NCBI GenBank assembly: GCA_016748015.1 | Contig: JAAOMT010000230.1 | Coordinates: 160,669 to 224,668 of the forward strand | Length of the DNA stretch: 64,000 bases | DNA from: Geosiphon pyriformis | Taxonomy: Eukaryota; Glomeromycota; Glomeromycetes; Archaeosporales; Geosiphonaceae | Direction: 5' to 3' | Shown: positions 12,230-23,037 of the stretch, one piece after another | How positions within the stretch are numbered: position 1 is the stretch's first letter | Layout of the letters: the number at the start of each line of letters is the position of its first letter | The notes under the pieces: generated by a model | Database searches by the model: none | What the model saw: only the letters and a program-made list of their open reading frames with translations | What the model was told of the DNA's origin: nothing | Made by a program: the position numbers and the translations under genes

Positions 12230-13087
12230 AATATATTATTTGGAATTGTAATTAAAGTTTGAATTATTATTATTATTATTATTATAGTAAATGATATTAA
12301 AACTGTTGTTGTTATTGTCAGAGTTTGAATTGCAATTGAATTTCAATTCTGATTCCAAAGCACACTTACTAATTAGTTTTTTTTTTGAGAATTAAATAGA
12401 TCATATGTGATGATTGATTGTAAATAAAGTCACAATTATCACAATATTTGAAGTTATTGAGAATTAGATAATGTTTACAGAGTCTAGTGTTTAATTATTT
12501 TAAACACTGCTTTTGTTTTTTTTGAGTAGATGTTAGATCTTAGTAATAGAGTAATTTTTTTCTTAATTCTAACAAGTATAGAATATGCCAACTATTATTT
12601 GTTTTTTCTGTAGAGGTGGTGGCTTGCAATTTGTCCTCTTTTTTTTCTTTTCTCTTGTTATTCCAAAAAAGTATTGGTAACAGTTTATTGTGTTCATTTT
12701 TAGCTTATAAGACTTAATAAACTTTTCAAATAGGTTTTTTTTTTTCAAACTTGATTAGTGGTAATTAGGTGGTAATTAGGTAATAATGTTTGTTTTAAAG
12801 TAGTTATAAGTAACAGATATCTGAGTTTGTTAATTATTTTGACTGGGCTGTAGCTCTTATGTAGTCTAATTGAGCATAATATTGGTTTTAAACAGTCAGT
12901 TATTACTAATAAAAGCTTGATATTATATGGCTTCTATGACTAAAATCTTAATTGGTATAATAATGCTATTGACTTTGAACAGAAAGTTATTAATTTTGCC
13001 AATAGAAGTTTTTATTGTTTCATTGGCTATAATAAGTTCAGCACTAGCAGTATAATCAACTTGGTAACCTAATTAATTTATAAGTTG

Positions 13088-13357
13088 TTATATAATAATA
13101 CTGTTTGCTAATCTACTATTAAGAATTAGCTTAATAGATTGGCTATCAACTTTGGCATTAGTATACATAATGGTTATTAGTTTGGTGTCAAGAATAGCTC
13201 TATTAAATAGAGGTGTTATTGCTAATTTTTTTAATTCAAAAGAAAAAATAATTGCGAATAACTTGTTTTTAGTAATAGTTGCTGGTAAAATATTATTAAT
13301 GAATAGTGTTAAGTCAGTTTCCAAGTTGTTAGATAAGTTGTTTTTTGAGGTAATCAA
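13088..13357 (-). pseudogene. decayed retropepsin of B1
   Basis: Minus-strand reading includes TIMYTNAKVDSQSIKLILNSRLANSII, matching MYTDVKVDGHSINLILDSGSAGSII of B2. The catalytic DSG has become NSR, changes explicable by G-to-A plus one transversion. It cannot be an active protease. Confidence 0.75.
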
Positions 13358-14022
13358 GAAACTTAAATAGTTTTAAGAATTTGGGTTTTGGGTGTATCTA
13401 CTTTTTGAACTTCACTATTGTAATCTTAATGGCTAATTTGATAAACTAGAAATTGATTAGTGCTTTATTATTACTGATTGCCAGTTCTGTTAGATGTGTG
13501 TAATTTTTGGTCTTTGATTTTTAATTGCCATTTAATCTTAATTTTGTGGTGGTGTTTGAATTGGTTGAGATTAATAAATTACTTGTGGCTGTAATTGATA
13601 GATTATTAGTACTAAAGTCTAATAAACAGAAGATATATATATTGTTTATTATATTATTGGTGTATAATAGGGTTGATATGGTTCTAATAATAAATTGTTA
13701 ACATAATTTTGGGTTTGAAATTTGTGATCAGAGTTTTAATATTGATTTTTTGATTGTTGGCTATTAAATCTAGAATGGCAATCTGCTTTTAGATAGTTTT
13801 GTTTATTACAATAATAACAATTATGTATTTTTTATTATTATGATTGATTTGATGATAATAATAATAAACATGATAGATTTTGAAAGTGATTGGAGTTTTC
13901 TTGATTGTTACAATATTGTAAAAACTAATAAATTGCTTGATTGTTAGTTAAGTATCTCTCTAATTTCTGGTTGATATTGGTGCTGGTTTTCTGTTGAATT
14001 ATATTTTATAGAGAGCATCAAA

Positions 14023-14857
14023 TGTTATAAGTGATTATTTAGAGTGTTAAAACAAATAACAAATCTATAACTTGGTGCTCAATAGCTAGTAATGTTAGTA
14101 ATTTCTGAAAAGTTTGGAGTCTAAAAATTTTGGTTGAGTTTTTTATATAATAAACAGAGATTTAATTAATAGTTTCTTTTGTGAATTTTTTTTTTAGTAT
14201 GATGGTTGGTTTATTTTAACAGTTGTGTCTTTTTAATAAGCTATTTTTAAATTTCTATCCTTATTTTTAGGTTTTTTATCAGACTATTCTTAATATTAAA
14301 TACTTAGTACTTAATTTCTTTAATTAATTAGTAAATAACAAAAAAATAAAATAAAAAAAAATAAAAAAAATAAAAATAAAAATAAAAAATAAAAAATTAG
14401 TATCTTGTCAATAGCCATAATTAAAAACTATTGGTTCAATATAATTAAGTATTGAATTTTATTAAAATAGAATATTAATAGTAGAGAAGTAATTAATATT
14501 TCTTTAATTAAGTAATAATAATATGGATTTAATAATAATAGATAATTTTATTAATATAGGAATGATTTTACTTCAAGTTATAAAAAACTATCTTTTAAAG
14601 AAAATAGTATTGTTCTAAATTAATTTAAACTCTATTGAATTCTCTTGAAATTATTTTTTCTGCTTTTAACATTTTTATTATATATATATAATTTATGTTA
14701 TATAAGATTCCTGGAAATTCTGCAATTTTCCAAAAGAATTCTAGAATTCTGCAATTCTGCAATTTTTCAAGAAAATTCTGAAAATTCTTGTTTTATTACA
14801 CTTATTTCTAATTGACTATTTACTTATTATTATAATTCTTAATTTTTATAAGTAATA
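14023..14857 (-). repeat. 5' LTR of B1 (right LTR)
   Basis: Starts TGTTATAAG, ends AGTAATA. A degenerate primer-binding site (14004-14020, ending gagcatca from gagcacca) lies two bases to its left, the right side for a minus-strand element. Confidence 0.8.
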
Positions 14858-15540
14858 ACAGTAAGCTTAATATTTTTTATAATAATAATTTTTTGGTTTT
14901 AAAAAATACAATAATACAATTATTTATTTTTTTAATTGAATTAATAATTAAAAATACATTAAAAAATTATGAATTTTGGCTAATTTTGTAAGATATATGT
15001 AAAGCATATAATTTTGTGGATTGAAAACATTTAAAGTATTAGTTTAAATAAAATTAAAATGTGTGACAAATTTATTAATTTTTTTGGTAATATTTATAAC
15101 AATTGTATTAATCAAATTATGATTAATTTTGGCTTAATAAATAGATATTATGTGTATGATAGACTAGATTAAAATGAAGTTTTTTTGTTTTTTTGTTTTT
15201 TTTTGGTATATTTTTTATACTCTTTTTTTATATAAAATTAAAAACAAAAAAGTATGTATAACTATAAAATTGATTCTAAATTTGTTGTTAAAACTGATTA
15301 AATTGAAGTCCAAACTAGTTTGACAATATTTTTTATTACTAATATTTTTGTTAATAATACAATTTAAATAGAATATAGTTAAACACTAACCCAATACATT
15401 TTGAATATTACAAATAATTTTTTTTGAATTAATAATATTTTAATCAATAATAACAAAACAGTAACCATTTTAATTAATTATAAAATTATAATTTCTTCAT
15501 TATTAATCAGTAGTTTGCCAATTTTTATAGTAAAAAAATA
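14858..15540 (+). pseudogene. L1 piece 3: RT core, decayed
   Basis: Follows L2 from about 20022 to 20705, the RT palm. The first catalytic block region reads ILstopDICKAYN against VLstopDMQKAYN in L2. At 14977 it keeps TGG where L2 has the stop TGA (20153). The piece ends where a young LINE fragment begins. Confidence 0.7.
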
Positions 15541-15926
15541 AATAAATAAATAAATTTGGTTGGTCCGTGCTAAGCATCGCACTTTCATGGAAAAGAATGA
15601 ATTAATTCTAAAGGATAGTTCCATTCCTGTTTCTGTGTCTGGGCTGTCTACTACTCTTTCTGCTGGTATGATTAAATTATTAGATATATTTGAAGCTTTT
15701 GGTGTTAGTTTTGGGTTGCATAAGGCTTGTTTGTTTTTTTCTGGCATAGGAAATCTGGTTTCTGTTCATATAGGTGCTTAGTGTTGTCTTGATCGGCCTG
15801 AGTGACTGGTCACGTGTAGAAAATGCATGATTCACACCTAGATTAGATTATTCAGTTTGATGTATTGTATTAGGTAGTGTTTGGATCTCGCTCATTAAAA
15901 CTAATAAAAAAAAAAAAAAAAAAAAA
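15541..15926 (+). mobile_element. 5'-truncated LINE 3' fragment with poly(A) (L4)
   Basis: About 385 bp matching the last ORF2 codons and 3' UTR of L2. It is much less A/T-converted than the surrounding L1 and ends in about 20 A (15906-15925). An open 73-codon frame (15560-15781) is the remnant of the ORF2 C-terminus. L1 resumes right after the tail. A-rich flanks make the exact borders uncertain by about 15 bases. Confidence 0.8.
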
Positions 15927-16114
15927 GAATTTCATATATATTTGGGTATTTATTTTTAATAAAAAACTTATTAAAACTTAGTTTAGCTAAAGCTTATTTA
16001 GACATTAAATTTTTTGCTAGTGTTGTTTTTAAAAAAATATTTCTAATAAATAGTTTTTATATTTGGTTTTAGTAATGTTTTATTTTATTATTAATTATAG
16101 AATTTAATTTAATT
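15927..16114 (+). pseudogene. L1 piece 4: end of RT region
   Basis: Follows L2 20715-20900 (for example YLGIFLSTEG region and following) with C/G loss. It stops at 16114, where the full-length LINE L2 inserted. The last seven bases, tttaatt (16108-16114), correspond to ttcaatt (23038-23044) on the other side: the target duplication with one C-to-T change. Confidence 0.7.
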
Positions 16115-16250
16115 AAAACAAAGTTTAAAAACTCTTTCTTTTGTTGATCCCCTGACCATAACGAGAGTATAGAGTAGTCAAAGAAATATCTTTCTTTTCC
16201 CTTATTCCCTTCTGTTCCCTTCAGTTATTTCTTTACATACACCTCTGTTC
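16115..16250 (+). promoter_or_regulatory. 5' UTR of LINE L2
   Basis: The stretch ccctgaccataacgagag (16149-16166) is shared with the 5' end of the minus-strand copy at about 3890-3905. It is followed by a C/T-rich run (about 16185-16235). LINE 5' UTRs usually hold an internal promoter; no specific element can be named. Confidence 0.4.
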
Positions 16251-18215
16251 GTGACAATAGATTCAGTAGGCTCTTCTGCTGGTAGGTCAGCATCTGGTTT
16301 GGCTGGTGTGGAGACCCATTCTGGCACTAAAAAAAAGGCGCACGTTGAGAGTGTTTACACTCGTGGTTCATCTTACAAGAAAGTGAAGAAACCTGATGAT
16401 TCTGGTGTTGTTGTGGATTCGTCGGCTGGCCTTCTGCCTGTGGACATGCTACATGGTGGTGTTGACAACCGGAAGAAATCTTGGGGCAGCGAAATGGACA
16501 GCGAGGAATCAAGTGTTGGCAGAACTTCTAACGTTGAGCACATGAAGAACACAATTGTGGAAGAAACGAGCTACGTCAATTTCGACGCTTCCGGGGATAA
16601 TGAACTAATGAGTAATGCTACGCCAAAGGGTTTGAGAACAAGAATGTATGTATTTGAACACCTGCCTAAGCAGCCTTCTTTCGTTGATGTGGGTGGTGCT
16701 GGTGACGTTTTGGAGCTCCCTCCTCGCACGTTCAATGGATTCAATCAGTTGCTGCCAGTCACGTCATGTGATTGGGAGATTCGGAGTTTTATTTCAGTGA
16801 AATGTTTTGCATTGGATATTGAACTTTCTGCTGTTCCTGAGAAAACTGTTAGTGATAAGTTGATTCGTGTGAAAAAAATTTTTTATCAAGTTGATGGTTT
16901 TGGAGGGGCTTCGACTCCTTCAAAATTTCCTGGAATAAGAAGGTCATCATTTACATCTGAAAAAAGTTTGATTAAGGCAAGAGAAATGGCAATCTGTGAA
17001 AAAATTTTGGTAAATGATGATCTAAAAAAAGTAAACAGCTGTTCAGATCGGGAGGTGATTGTCAAAGAAATCTCAGTGGATCTTCCCAAATCAGTGATTG
17101 AGGCAGTGTTCTCCAAGTTTGGCAAGATTATTTCAATTAAAGTACAGCTTATTGGTCTTTGGCAAAAGGCCTTAGTAGAATATAAATCATCTGAGATAGC
17201 TGATTTGGTCGCGGCTAGATGGTCTGTGCTCATGGGTAAAGATTCTGTTCGTGTGGCAAGGGCTGTCGATAATAAACAATCATGGGTATTAAGGGATAGG
17301 TTTCGGGCTTTGTTGTATACTCTTCCAAATGGCACGAATGCTCATAATTTGTCTGAATTAGTGAAGGCTTATGGTGGGAAAACTTGTTTTATAGGCCGTA
17401 ATCCAACTTCATATGTTTGTAATCAGTGTGCTATAATTTGTTTTGAAAGTGAAGCATCCAAGTTGGCTGCTGTTGGTTCGGTTCCAGTTTTCAAAGGTGT
17501 GGGCTTGCGTTGGGCTGGTTTTTCTTTGGCCAGTTGCACTTATTGCAAACTGTTTGGTCATACTGCTGTTGATTGCTTTGTGGGTAGGGGGTCTGGGGGT
17601 CATGGGAAACGTGCAGCAACTTTTCAGGATAGGGTATGGTTGGCCAATATTTATAGGAAGAAGCAGGCGCCAATTGTCTGCCCAGTTTCTTTTGGTGGAA
17701 AGACATGGGCCCAAGTTGCAGGCAGCTCTCCCTCTCGTGTTGCCTCTTCGGGTGCTTCTGGTGTTGGTTTGATCTCTGGTTCGAAGGCTTTCTCAATGAA
17801 TTTCTTCTCGTCTGGTGCTGCTGATCTAGGTGGTTGTCTAGCTGTGCTGAAATGCTCTATAGAAATTCTCTCGGACCAAGTCTCGCTCATCTTAAAGAAA
17901 TTAAGTTTCGTTGACTTGGTGTCATTGGCACCCTCTCTTTCAGCTCTTCCTTTGGTGTCTCCAACTGCCGTTGTTTCAGATATAGACTCAGATTTGGCTT
18001 TGGATAGTACGTTGTTATCGTCTGTCTCTTCTCCTCCCAATGTTGGTGAGTCAATTGTTGATTTCAGTCCGAGCAGTTCTAAGGTTTTGACTGCCAAGAT
18101 TGGTGGTTTGGAGTCGAATATGATGGCTCTTGAGGCTTCAGTTCGCTCAGTTTTGGATAGATTGGATCATCTGCGTTCTGGATCAGGTTTGTTGGCCTTT
18201 CCTCCATCTCAATAA
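16251..18215 (+). CDS. LINE L2 ORF1 protein (RNA-binding, RRM-like and zinc knuckle)
   Basis: Open for 654 codons without interruption. Residues about 270-350 look like an RRM (KEISVDLPKSVIEAVFSKFGKI, then a VRVARA end). Residues about 428-444 contain a CCHC knuckle CTYCKLFGHTAVDC. The tail is Ser/Ala-rich with a heptad-like segment near the end. LINE ORF1 proteins bind the element RNA and form the particle. There is no ATG at the expected start: the frame opens with GTG ACA ATA GAT, and ATA may be a G-to-A mutated ATG. The first in-frame ATG is about codon 69. Antisense and +1 frame ORFs over this region are shadows. Confidence 0.85.
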   Translation: MTIDSVGSSAGRSASGLAGVETHSGTKKKAHVESVYTRGSSYKKVKKPDDSGVVVDSSAGLLPVDMLHGGVDNRKKSWGSEMDSEESSVGRTSNVEHMKNTIVEETSYVNFDASGDNELMSNATPKGLRTRMYVFEHLPKQPSFVDVGGAGDVLELPPRTFNGFNQLLPVTSCDWEIRSFISVKCFALDIELSAVPEKTVSDKLIRVKKIFYQVDGFGGASTPSKFPGIRRSSFTSEKSLIKAREMAICEKILVNDDLKKVNSCSDREVIVKEISVDLPKSVIEAVFSKFGKIISIKVQLIGLWQKALVEYKSSEIADLVAARWSVLMGKDSVRVARAVDNKQSWVLRDRFRALLYTLPNGTNAHNLSELVKAYGGKTCFIGRNPTSYVCNQCAIICFESEASKLAAVGSVPVFKGVGLRWAGFSLASCTYCKLFGHTAVDCFVGRGSGGHGKRAATFQDRVWLANIYRKKQAPIVCPVSFGGKTWAQVAGSSPSRVASSGASGVGLISGSKAFSMNFFSSGAADLGGCLAVLKCSIEILSDQVSLILKKLSFVDLVSLAPSLSALPLVSPTAVVSDIDSDLALDSTLLSSVSSPPNVGESIVDFSPSSSKVLTAKIGGLESNMMALEASVRSVLDRLDHLRSGSGLLAFPPSQ

Positions 18216-18217
18216 GT

Positions 18218-21200
18218 AGTTTGGTTTGGAAATTTGCTACGTGCAACATTCAGGATATCAATGTTCCTGCAAAGCAAGCGGATGTTGTTCGTTGGCATGT
18301 AAACTCGGGAAATATGGTTTCTTTTATCACTGAGACTAAGTTGAGATCCTCTTCTGGGCCATAGATAAAGGATAAATTTGATGGAGTGCGAATATTTTCT
18401 TCTGGCTTGGATAAGGGTTTTATGGGTGCTGGGGTTGCAATTGTTATAAACATTTCTTTGGCCCGTTATGTATCTAAGGTGGAGGAGATTCCTGGTCGGG
18501 TTGTTTCTGTTCGGCTTCTGTTTAAGGGCAAGCTCTCGGTTACTGTTTTGGGGTTGTATGCTGGTGCCTCCTCTGGGGCTAGATTTGGTCAGGCTTCTGA
18601 AGTTAACTCTCTCATTGCAAAGGCAGTCAACTCCAGCAATTTTGTTGTCTTGGGTGGGGACTTTAATGAGAATAGATCTGGTAGAAGTGCTAGTTTCAAG
18701 TTTTGTTTAAGCTTGGGTTTGGTCAATTCATTTGTTGGTCATCATTTGGCTAATTCTTATACATGGAGCAATTCGAGAGGGGTTGAGAAAACGATTGATT
18801 ACATTTTTGTTGGTAGTAATTTGTCTTCTGCTGTTGCTGGTCATCAAGTTGTCTCTGTCTCAGATTTCTTTGACACCGATCACAAAGCAGTTGTGGTTTC
18901 AGTCGGTTTGGGCAGGCTTCTAGACGTACAATTGAATAGTTTGCGCAAGCAGGTGAATAAAGATTGTTGGAAGTTCAAAATCAAGAATGCTGACTGTGTT
19001 AGATGGGCTAAGTTTAAGGATCTTTCATCAGCTAAACTTTTGTCTTTGGGTGAGGTGTTCTCTGGTGCCAAAATACATGGTGATGTGGATGCTATGTGGG
19101 CAGTTTTGGTGGGAGCTGTGGTGGATTCTGCTGATGTGACATTTTCGAGGCACTAGTTTAGTGAATTCAAGTGTTCGAGAAACAAACATTCTTCTAGGTT
19201 TTTTGGTCTGGAATTGTTGGTGGCCAAGATTGTCAAGAAATTTTGCTCTGGTGACTTGCTGGGTGCTAATTGTCTTGTGGGTAAATGGTTGACTCTGGAT
19301 GACGCGAAGGCTCATGCTTTCAAGGACTTGGTTGGCTCGGGTGTTAAATCTGATGTTGTTGTTAGGCATTTGTCATTGGTTTGCAGAGATTACAGGAGGT
19401 CAAAGATGTTTAAGTCAAGGTTGGCTGAGGAAACTTCGGTTAGGAAGGCAATTGAAAAGTGCATGGATAACTTCTGTTCAGATAAGAGTAGTATGATCAG
19501 AAGTGTGTTGGAAAAGCCTTTTCATAAGATTGTGTTGGATCACTTGATAGTTGATGATGATCTGGTTTTGTTGCCTGAGGAGGTAAAGTCCAGTGTGGAT
19601 AGAATAATGGAGAAGTGGACGAGGAAATGCTCCGTGCAGCCAGTGCTTCCTGGTCTTTGGGCTCATCAGTACACGCCTTTGGACCATGTTCGGGATGATG
19701 CTTTTTCGGGTGTAATGAGTGCAATCGGTATGGGCAAGTTACTTTTTGTTGTTAGTGGCCTTCCTGATGGCAAAGCTGCTGGTTTGTCTGGTGTTCCTAA
19801 TGAGTTGTGAAAACATGGTGGTGAGGTGGTTTTGGGGTGCCTGTTGGCGCTGTTTAATAAATGTTTGTCTGTCAGTGTGGTGCCTGTTTTGTGGAAGAGG
19901 GCTTGGGTGTCAATGATTCCTAAGCCTTATGACTGGGATAGAGTTCTTATGAACACTCGGCCCATTGCTTTGATTGAGACTGCCAGGAAGATTCTTTGCA
20001 AGATTCTGTCTGATCGTATTTCAATGGCTTGTAGCAAGTTCAATGTTCTTCAGGGTGACAACTTTTTGGTGCTGAAGAGTACATCAACACAATCTCTGGT
20101 GTTTGCTGTCAGTTCGGTGATTGAGGATGCCATTAAGAAGAATAGGGAGTTGTGATTGGTCTTGTAAGATATGCAGAAAGCTTACAATTCAGTTGGGTGG
20201 CATCATTTAAGAGCTAGTTTGTGGTGTGTCAAGATGTGTGAGAGGTTCATAAGGTTTTTTAGTGGTATTTATGAGGATAGAGTTAATAGGGTGATGACTG
20301 ACTTTGGTTTGTCTGGTAGTTATAAGGTGCATGATGGGTTGGATCAGGGTGAGGTCTTTTCGCCACTTCTTTGGAGAATTTTTTACGATCTGCTTTTGTG
20401 TGAGGTTAAGAGGCACGAACAATTGTGTGGGTACTGGATTGATACTAAGTTTGTTTCAAAATCTGGCAAAATTGAGAGTGGTGGTGGTTTGACATCGTAT
20501 TTTTTGGCTGGTGCATTTGTTGATGATATGATCTGGGTTGGGAATTGTCAGGCTTCTACTCAATATACTCTGGACATTGCCAGTGAATTTTTTGTGATCA
20601 ATGATATTTCTATCAATAGTGAGAAGACGGTAGCTATTCCTATCAATCAGGACGTTAAAGTTGCTTCACTGAACATTTGTGGTCAGCCAATTTCTATTGC
20701 CAAGAAAGGGAAAGCACATCAGTATCTGGGTATTTTTCTGTCAACTGAAGGGCTCTCCAAGCCATGTGTTGCCAAGGCTCATGCAGATGTATGTTTCTTC
20801 ATCAATGTTGTGCTTAGGAAGGCTATTACAGACAAACAATTCTCCTATCTGGTGTCGGCTGTTTTGCAGCCTATTGTTAGCTATCGCATTCAGTTCAGTT
20901 TTGTTTCATCTAATGTTTGTCGCAAGTGGGATGTCTTGGTTAGAAAGGGTCTTAGGTCCAAGGCTTGTCTCCCCCGTGATTTTCCTGATGCTGCTTTGCA
21001 TCATCCCTCATTGTATGGCCTAAAGCCTTTTGAGCAGGTGCAGTCAGAAGGGAAGGTTGCTGCTTTGATGGCGTTCTCTAATGCTTTTGGTATTCTTGAG
21101 CATTTGTTTAGACATAGGTTTTTGGACCTACAGGTTCTTGGTTAGGCTCTGTTGGATCCTTTGCAGTTTCCAGTCAGGTTGTGTGTTAGTTCGGTGAACA

Positions 21201-22837
21201 ATTTTTTGGCTGAGATGGTGAAGATCTTTTTGGGCAATGAGCTTGCTTTGGTGAACAACCTTCCCACTGCATTTTGTAGTCCTGGTCGGTTTCCGTTGTC
21301 CTCTGTTCTTGAAAAGTCTCTGTATTTTGATTCGGTCAAATCTTTTAAACATTTTGGTGTCGCTTTTGGTGATCGGCTTTTTGATAAGAAAAGTGTTTTG
21401 TTGAATTGGAAAACTTTTCGTCGTTGGAAAAGATTGGATCTGTGTGGCCCTGTGCCTCACTGGTTCATGGTTTCTTCTGAGTTTTTGAAGGGTTAGGGTT
21501 ACTTATTTTCTGGTTCTATTGGCTCTGCGGAAAAGCTTGGTTTGGACATTTTAGGATCTGAGGAATTTTCTGCGGTAAAAGATGGAGTGCATGACATTTG
21601 GTCGGGCTTTTTTGAAGTTTTTACAGATGGGTCTTTGAGGAATGCTGGCTCTGCTGAGGTTGCCTGTAGTGCTGCTGCATACTTTCCGGTCTTGGATAAA
21701 AGCATTGGTGTCGCTGTTCGTGGCCTTTTGTCATCTACTATGGCTGAGTTACAGGCTGTCGCTTTGGCTTTGGAGTGTGTTCCTTCTTCAAGTACTGTGA
21801 TGTTATATCTTGACAGCCAGGCTGCCATTGACACATGTGTATCTGAGATGTCTTTGGTTGCCCCTGATTTCCGTAATCAATGCTGGCTGGAAAGGCGTCA
21901 TATTTTCAATTTGGTTAGGAATAAGAATCTTAACGTGAGTTGGAGTAAGGTGAAAGGACACTTTGGGATTTCTGGTAATGTGAAAGCTGACTTGGCTGCT
22001 GGGACTGCCTCTGGGTCTCCCTTTTCCCTTTGCGCCGATGTACGTGAACATTTTTTGGTTGCTGAGGGTGTCGCTGTTTCTGGTAATACCCATCATTTTG
22101 TCAAGAATATTTTTCAATCAATTTGTTGTGCTTGCTGGGAAGCTGGGCCTGGTTGTGACATGGTTCCGGGTGTGATGATTGGTTGCATAGACTGGGTTGT
22201 CATGGCAAAGGTGTGGCATCCTAATTCTCATATGCTTGCTAGGTTCACTAGCCACACGTCCTCAATGCTTCACACTTATACTATGAAGGCTGTGCACAGA
22301 AGATTGCCGGTGGTGGTAAGAAAGAGGTTGTATGATAAGTGCTACCCTAGTGTATTGTGTTTGTTTTGCAGTGAGGTGGAGTTCTCTGACCACACTTTTA
22401 CTTGTGTTCATAAGTCTGGCATTTGTGGTGAGATTTTGGCGGAGGCTTCTGCTCATTGGTCAGTTTTGGCTGGTGGTTCCCCTGCTTCTGCCGTGTTGTA
22501 AGTTTTGTCTTAATGTTCCATTGATGTTGGGCTGTACACTTTGGTGTGCAAAGAGTTTGTGCTGGAGGAGTGGTATGAGGAGGCTTGTGGTATTTTTGAG
22601 GATAGAAAGGTGGCCACTGTTCGGATTATTGATTATGTTAGGTTCGTTGTCGGGTTACATTGTGCTAAAGTATGGTTGGTTAGGGCCAGCCACTGGGTGG
22701 TAATGGAGAAAGCTGGTCTGGTCTGTGACACTGGTGTTGTTTCTGGGCTCTTTTGTGGTGTGTCTTCAGTTTTGTCTGATGGTGTTGTGAGATTGCTTGG
22801 TGTGGCCAATTCCTTTGCTGTTAGCTTTGGTTGTTAG
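18218..22837 (+). pseudogene. LINE L2 ORF2: endonuclease, reverse transcriptase, RNase H; nine stops
   Basis: A single frame runs from about 18218 to the terminal TAG at 22835, with internal stops at 18362, 19154, 19808, 20153, 20165, 21143, 21494, 22499 and 22511 and no frameshift. Domains: AP/EEP endonuclease 18236-18910 (GDFNEN at about 18656, TDHKAVVVS near 18875); RT about 19700-20700, with DMQKAYN and catalytic AFVDDMIW (Asp pair 20522-20527); RNase H about 21600-22010 (FTDGS, AELQA, LDSQAAID, NVKADLAA); C-terminal CLFCSEVEFSDHTFTC (about 22350-22397). It would nick target DNA and prime reverse transcription of its RNA. Confidence 0.9.
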
Positions 22838-23025
22838 AAGCCTTATTGTTTTTTTTCTGGTCTGGGTGGCAGTGTGCAGGTAATTATAGATGTGTAATGT
22901 TGTCTTGTCTGGCCTGAGTGGCTAGCCATATGTAGAAAGTGCATGAGTCGCGTTTAGTTTGAGCCTTTTAGTTTGGTTCTATGTATTAGATAGCAATTGG
23001 GCTACACTCATTAAATGTGTTAAAT

Positions 23026-23037
23026 AAAAAAAAAAAA
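23026..23037 (+). other. poly(A) tail of LINE L2
   Basis: A run of A follows the 3' UTR (gtgttaaat), then L1 sequence resumes with ttcaatt. This supports insertion by target-primed reverse transcription. Confidence 0.8.

Larger units (their letters stand above)
11199..14857 (-). mobile_element. Ty3-type element B1, internally deleted, two LTRs
   Basis: Flanked by a perfect 4-bp duplication acag (11195-11198 and 14858-14861). LTRs are 11199-12015 and 14023-14857. The internal region is only about 2.0 kb against 8.4 kb in B2. It keeps a few codons of the pol C-terminus joined directly to dUTPase motif 1 (RT, RNase H, integrase missing), then protease, a gag C-terminal piece and the primer-binding site, with most of gag missing. 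LTRs, PBS and polypurine end are retained, so it might once have moved in trans, but deletion after insertion is equally possible. Confidence 0.85.
16115..23037 (+). mobile_element. Full-length LINE L2 (about 6.9 kb)
   Basis: Two-ORF non-LTR retrotransposon: short pyrimidine-rich 5' UTR, ORF1 (RRM-like plus CCHC knuckle), ORF2 (AP-type endonuclease, RT, RNase H, C-terminal Cys/His region), 3' UTR and a poly(A) tail at 23026-23037. The domain set resembles the fungal Tad/I group; clade placement is inference. Flanked by a 7-bp imperfect duplication (tttaatt/ttcaatt). C+G content is clearly higher than in the surrounding L1, so it is the youngest complete LINE here. ORF2 is broken by nine stops, so the copy is not autonomous. 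Confidence 0.92.

Noticed and set aside
3928-16114. Mitochondrial or bacterial-endosymbiont origin of the A/T-rich part
   Set aside because: The sequence aligns with LINE L2 and Ty3 elements after allowing C-to-T and G-to-A, and no organelle or bacterial gene was seen.
17409-17796. Antisense and +1 frame open stretches over LINE ORF1 (100-149 codons)
   Set aside because: They have no conserved motif and lie entirely under the 654-codon ORF1 with its RRM-like and zinc-knuckle parts.
18218-22837. Alternative genetic code or read-through as the reason for ORF2 stops
   Set aside because: All three stop codons occur, and sister copies have TGG or CAA at some of the same sites. Host genes at 47160-63993 end at ordinary stops and have no internal ones. 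Mutation is the simpler reading.
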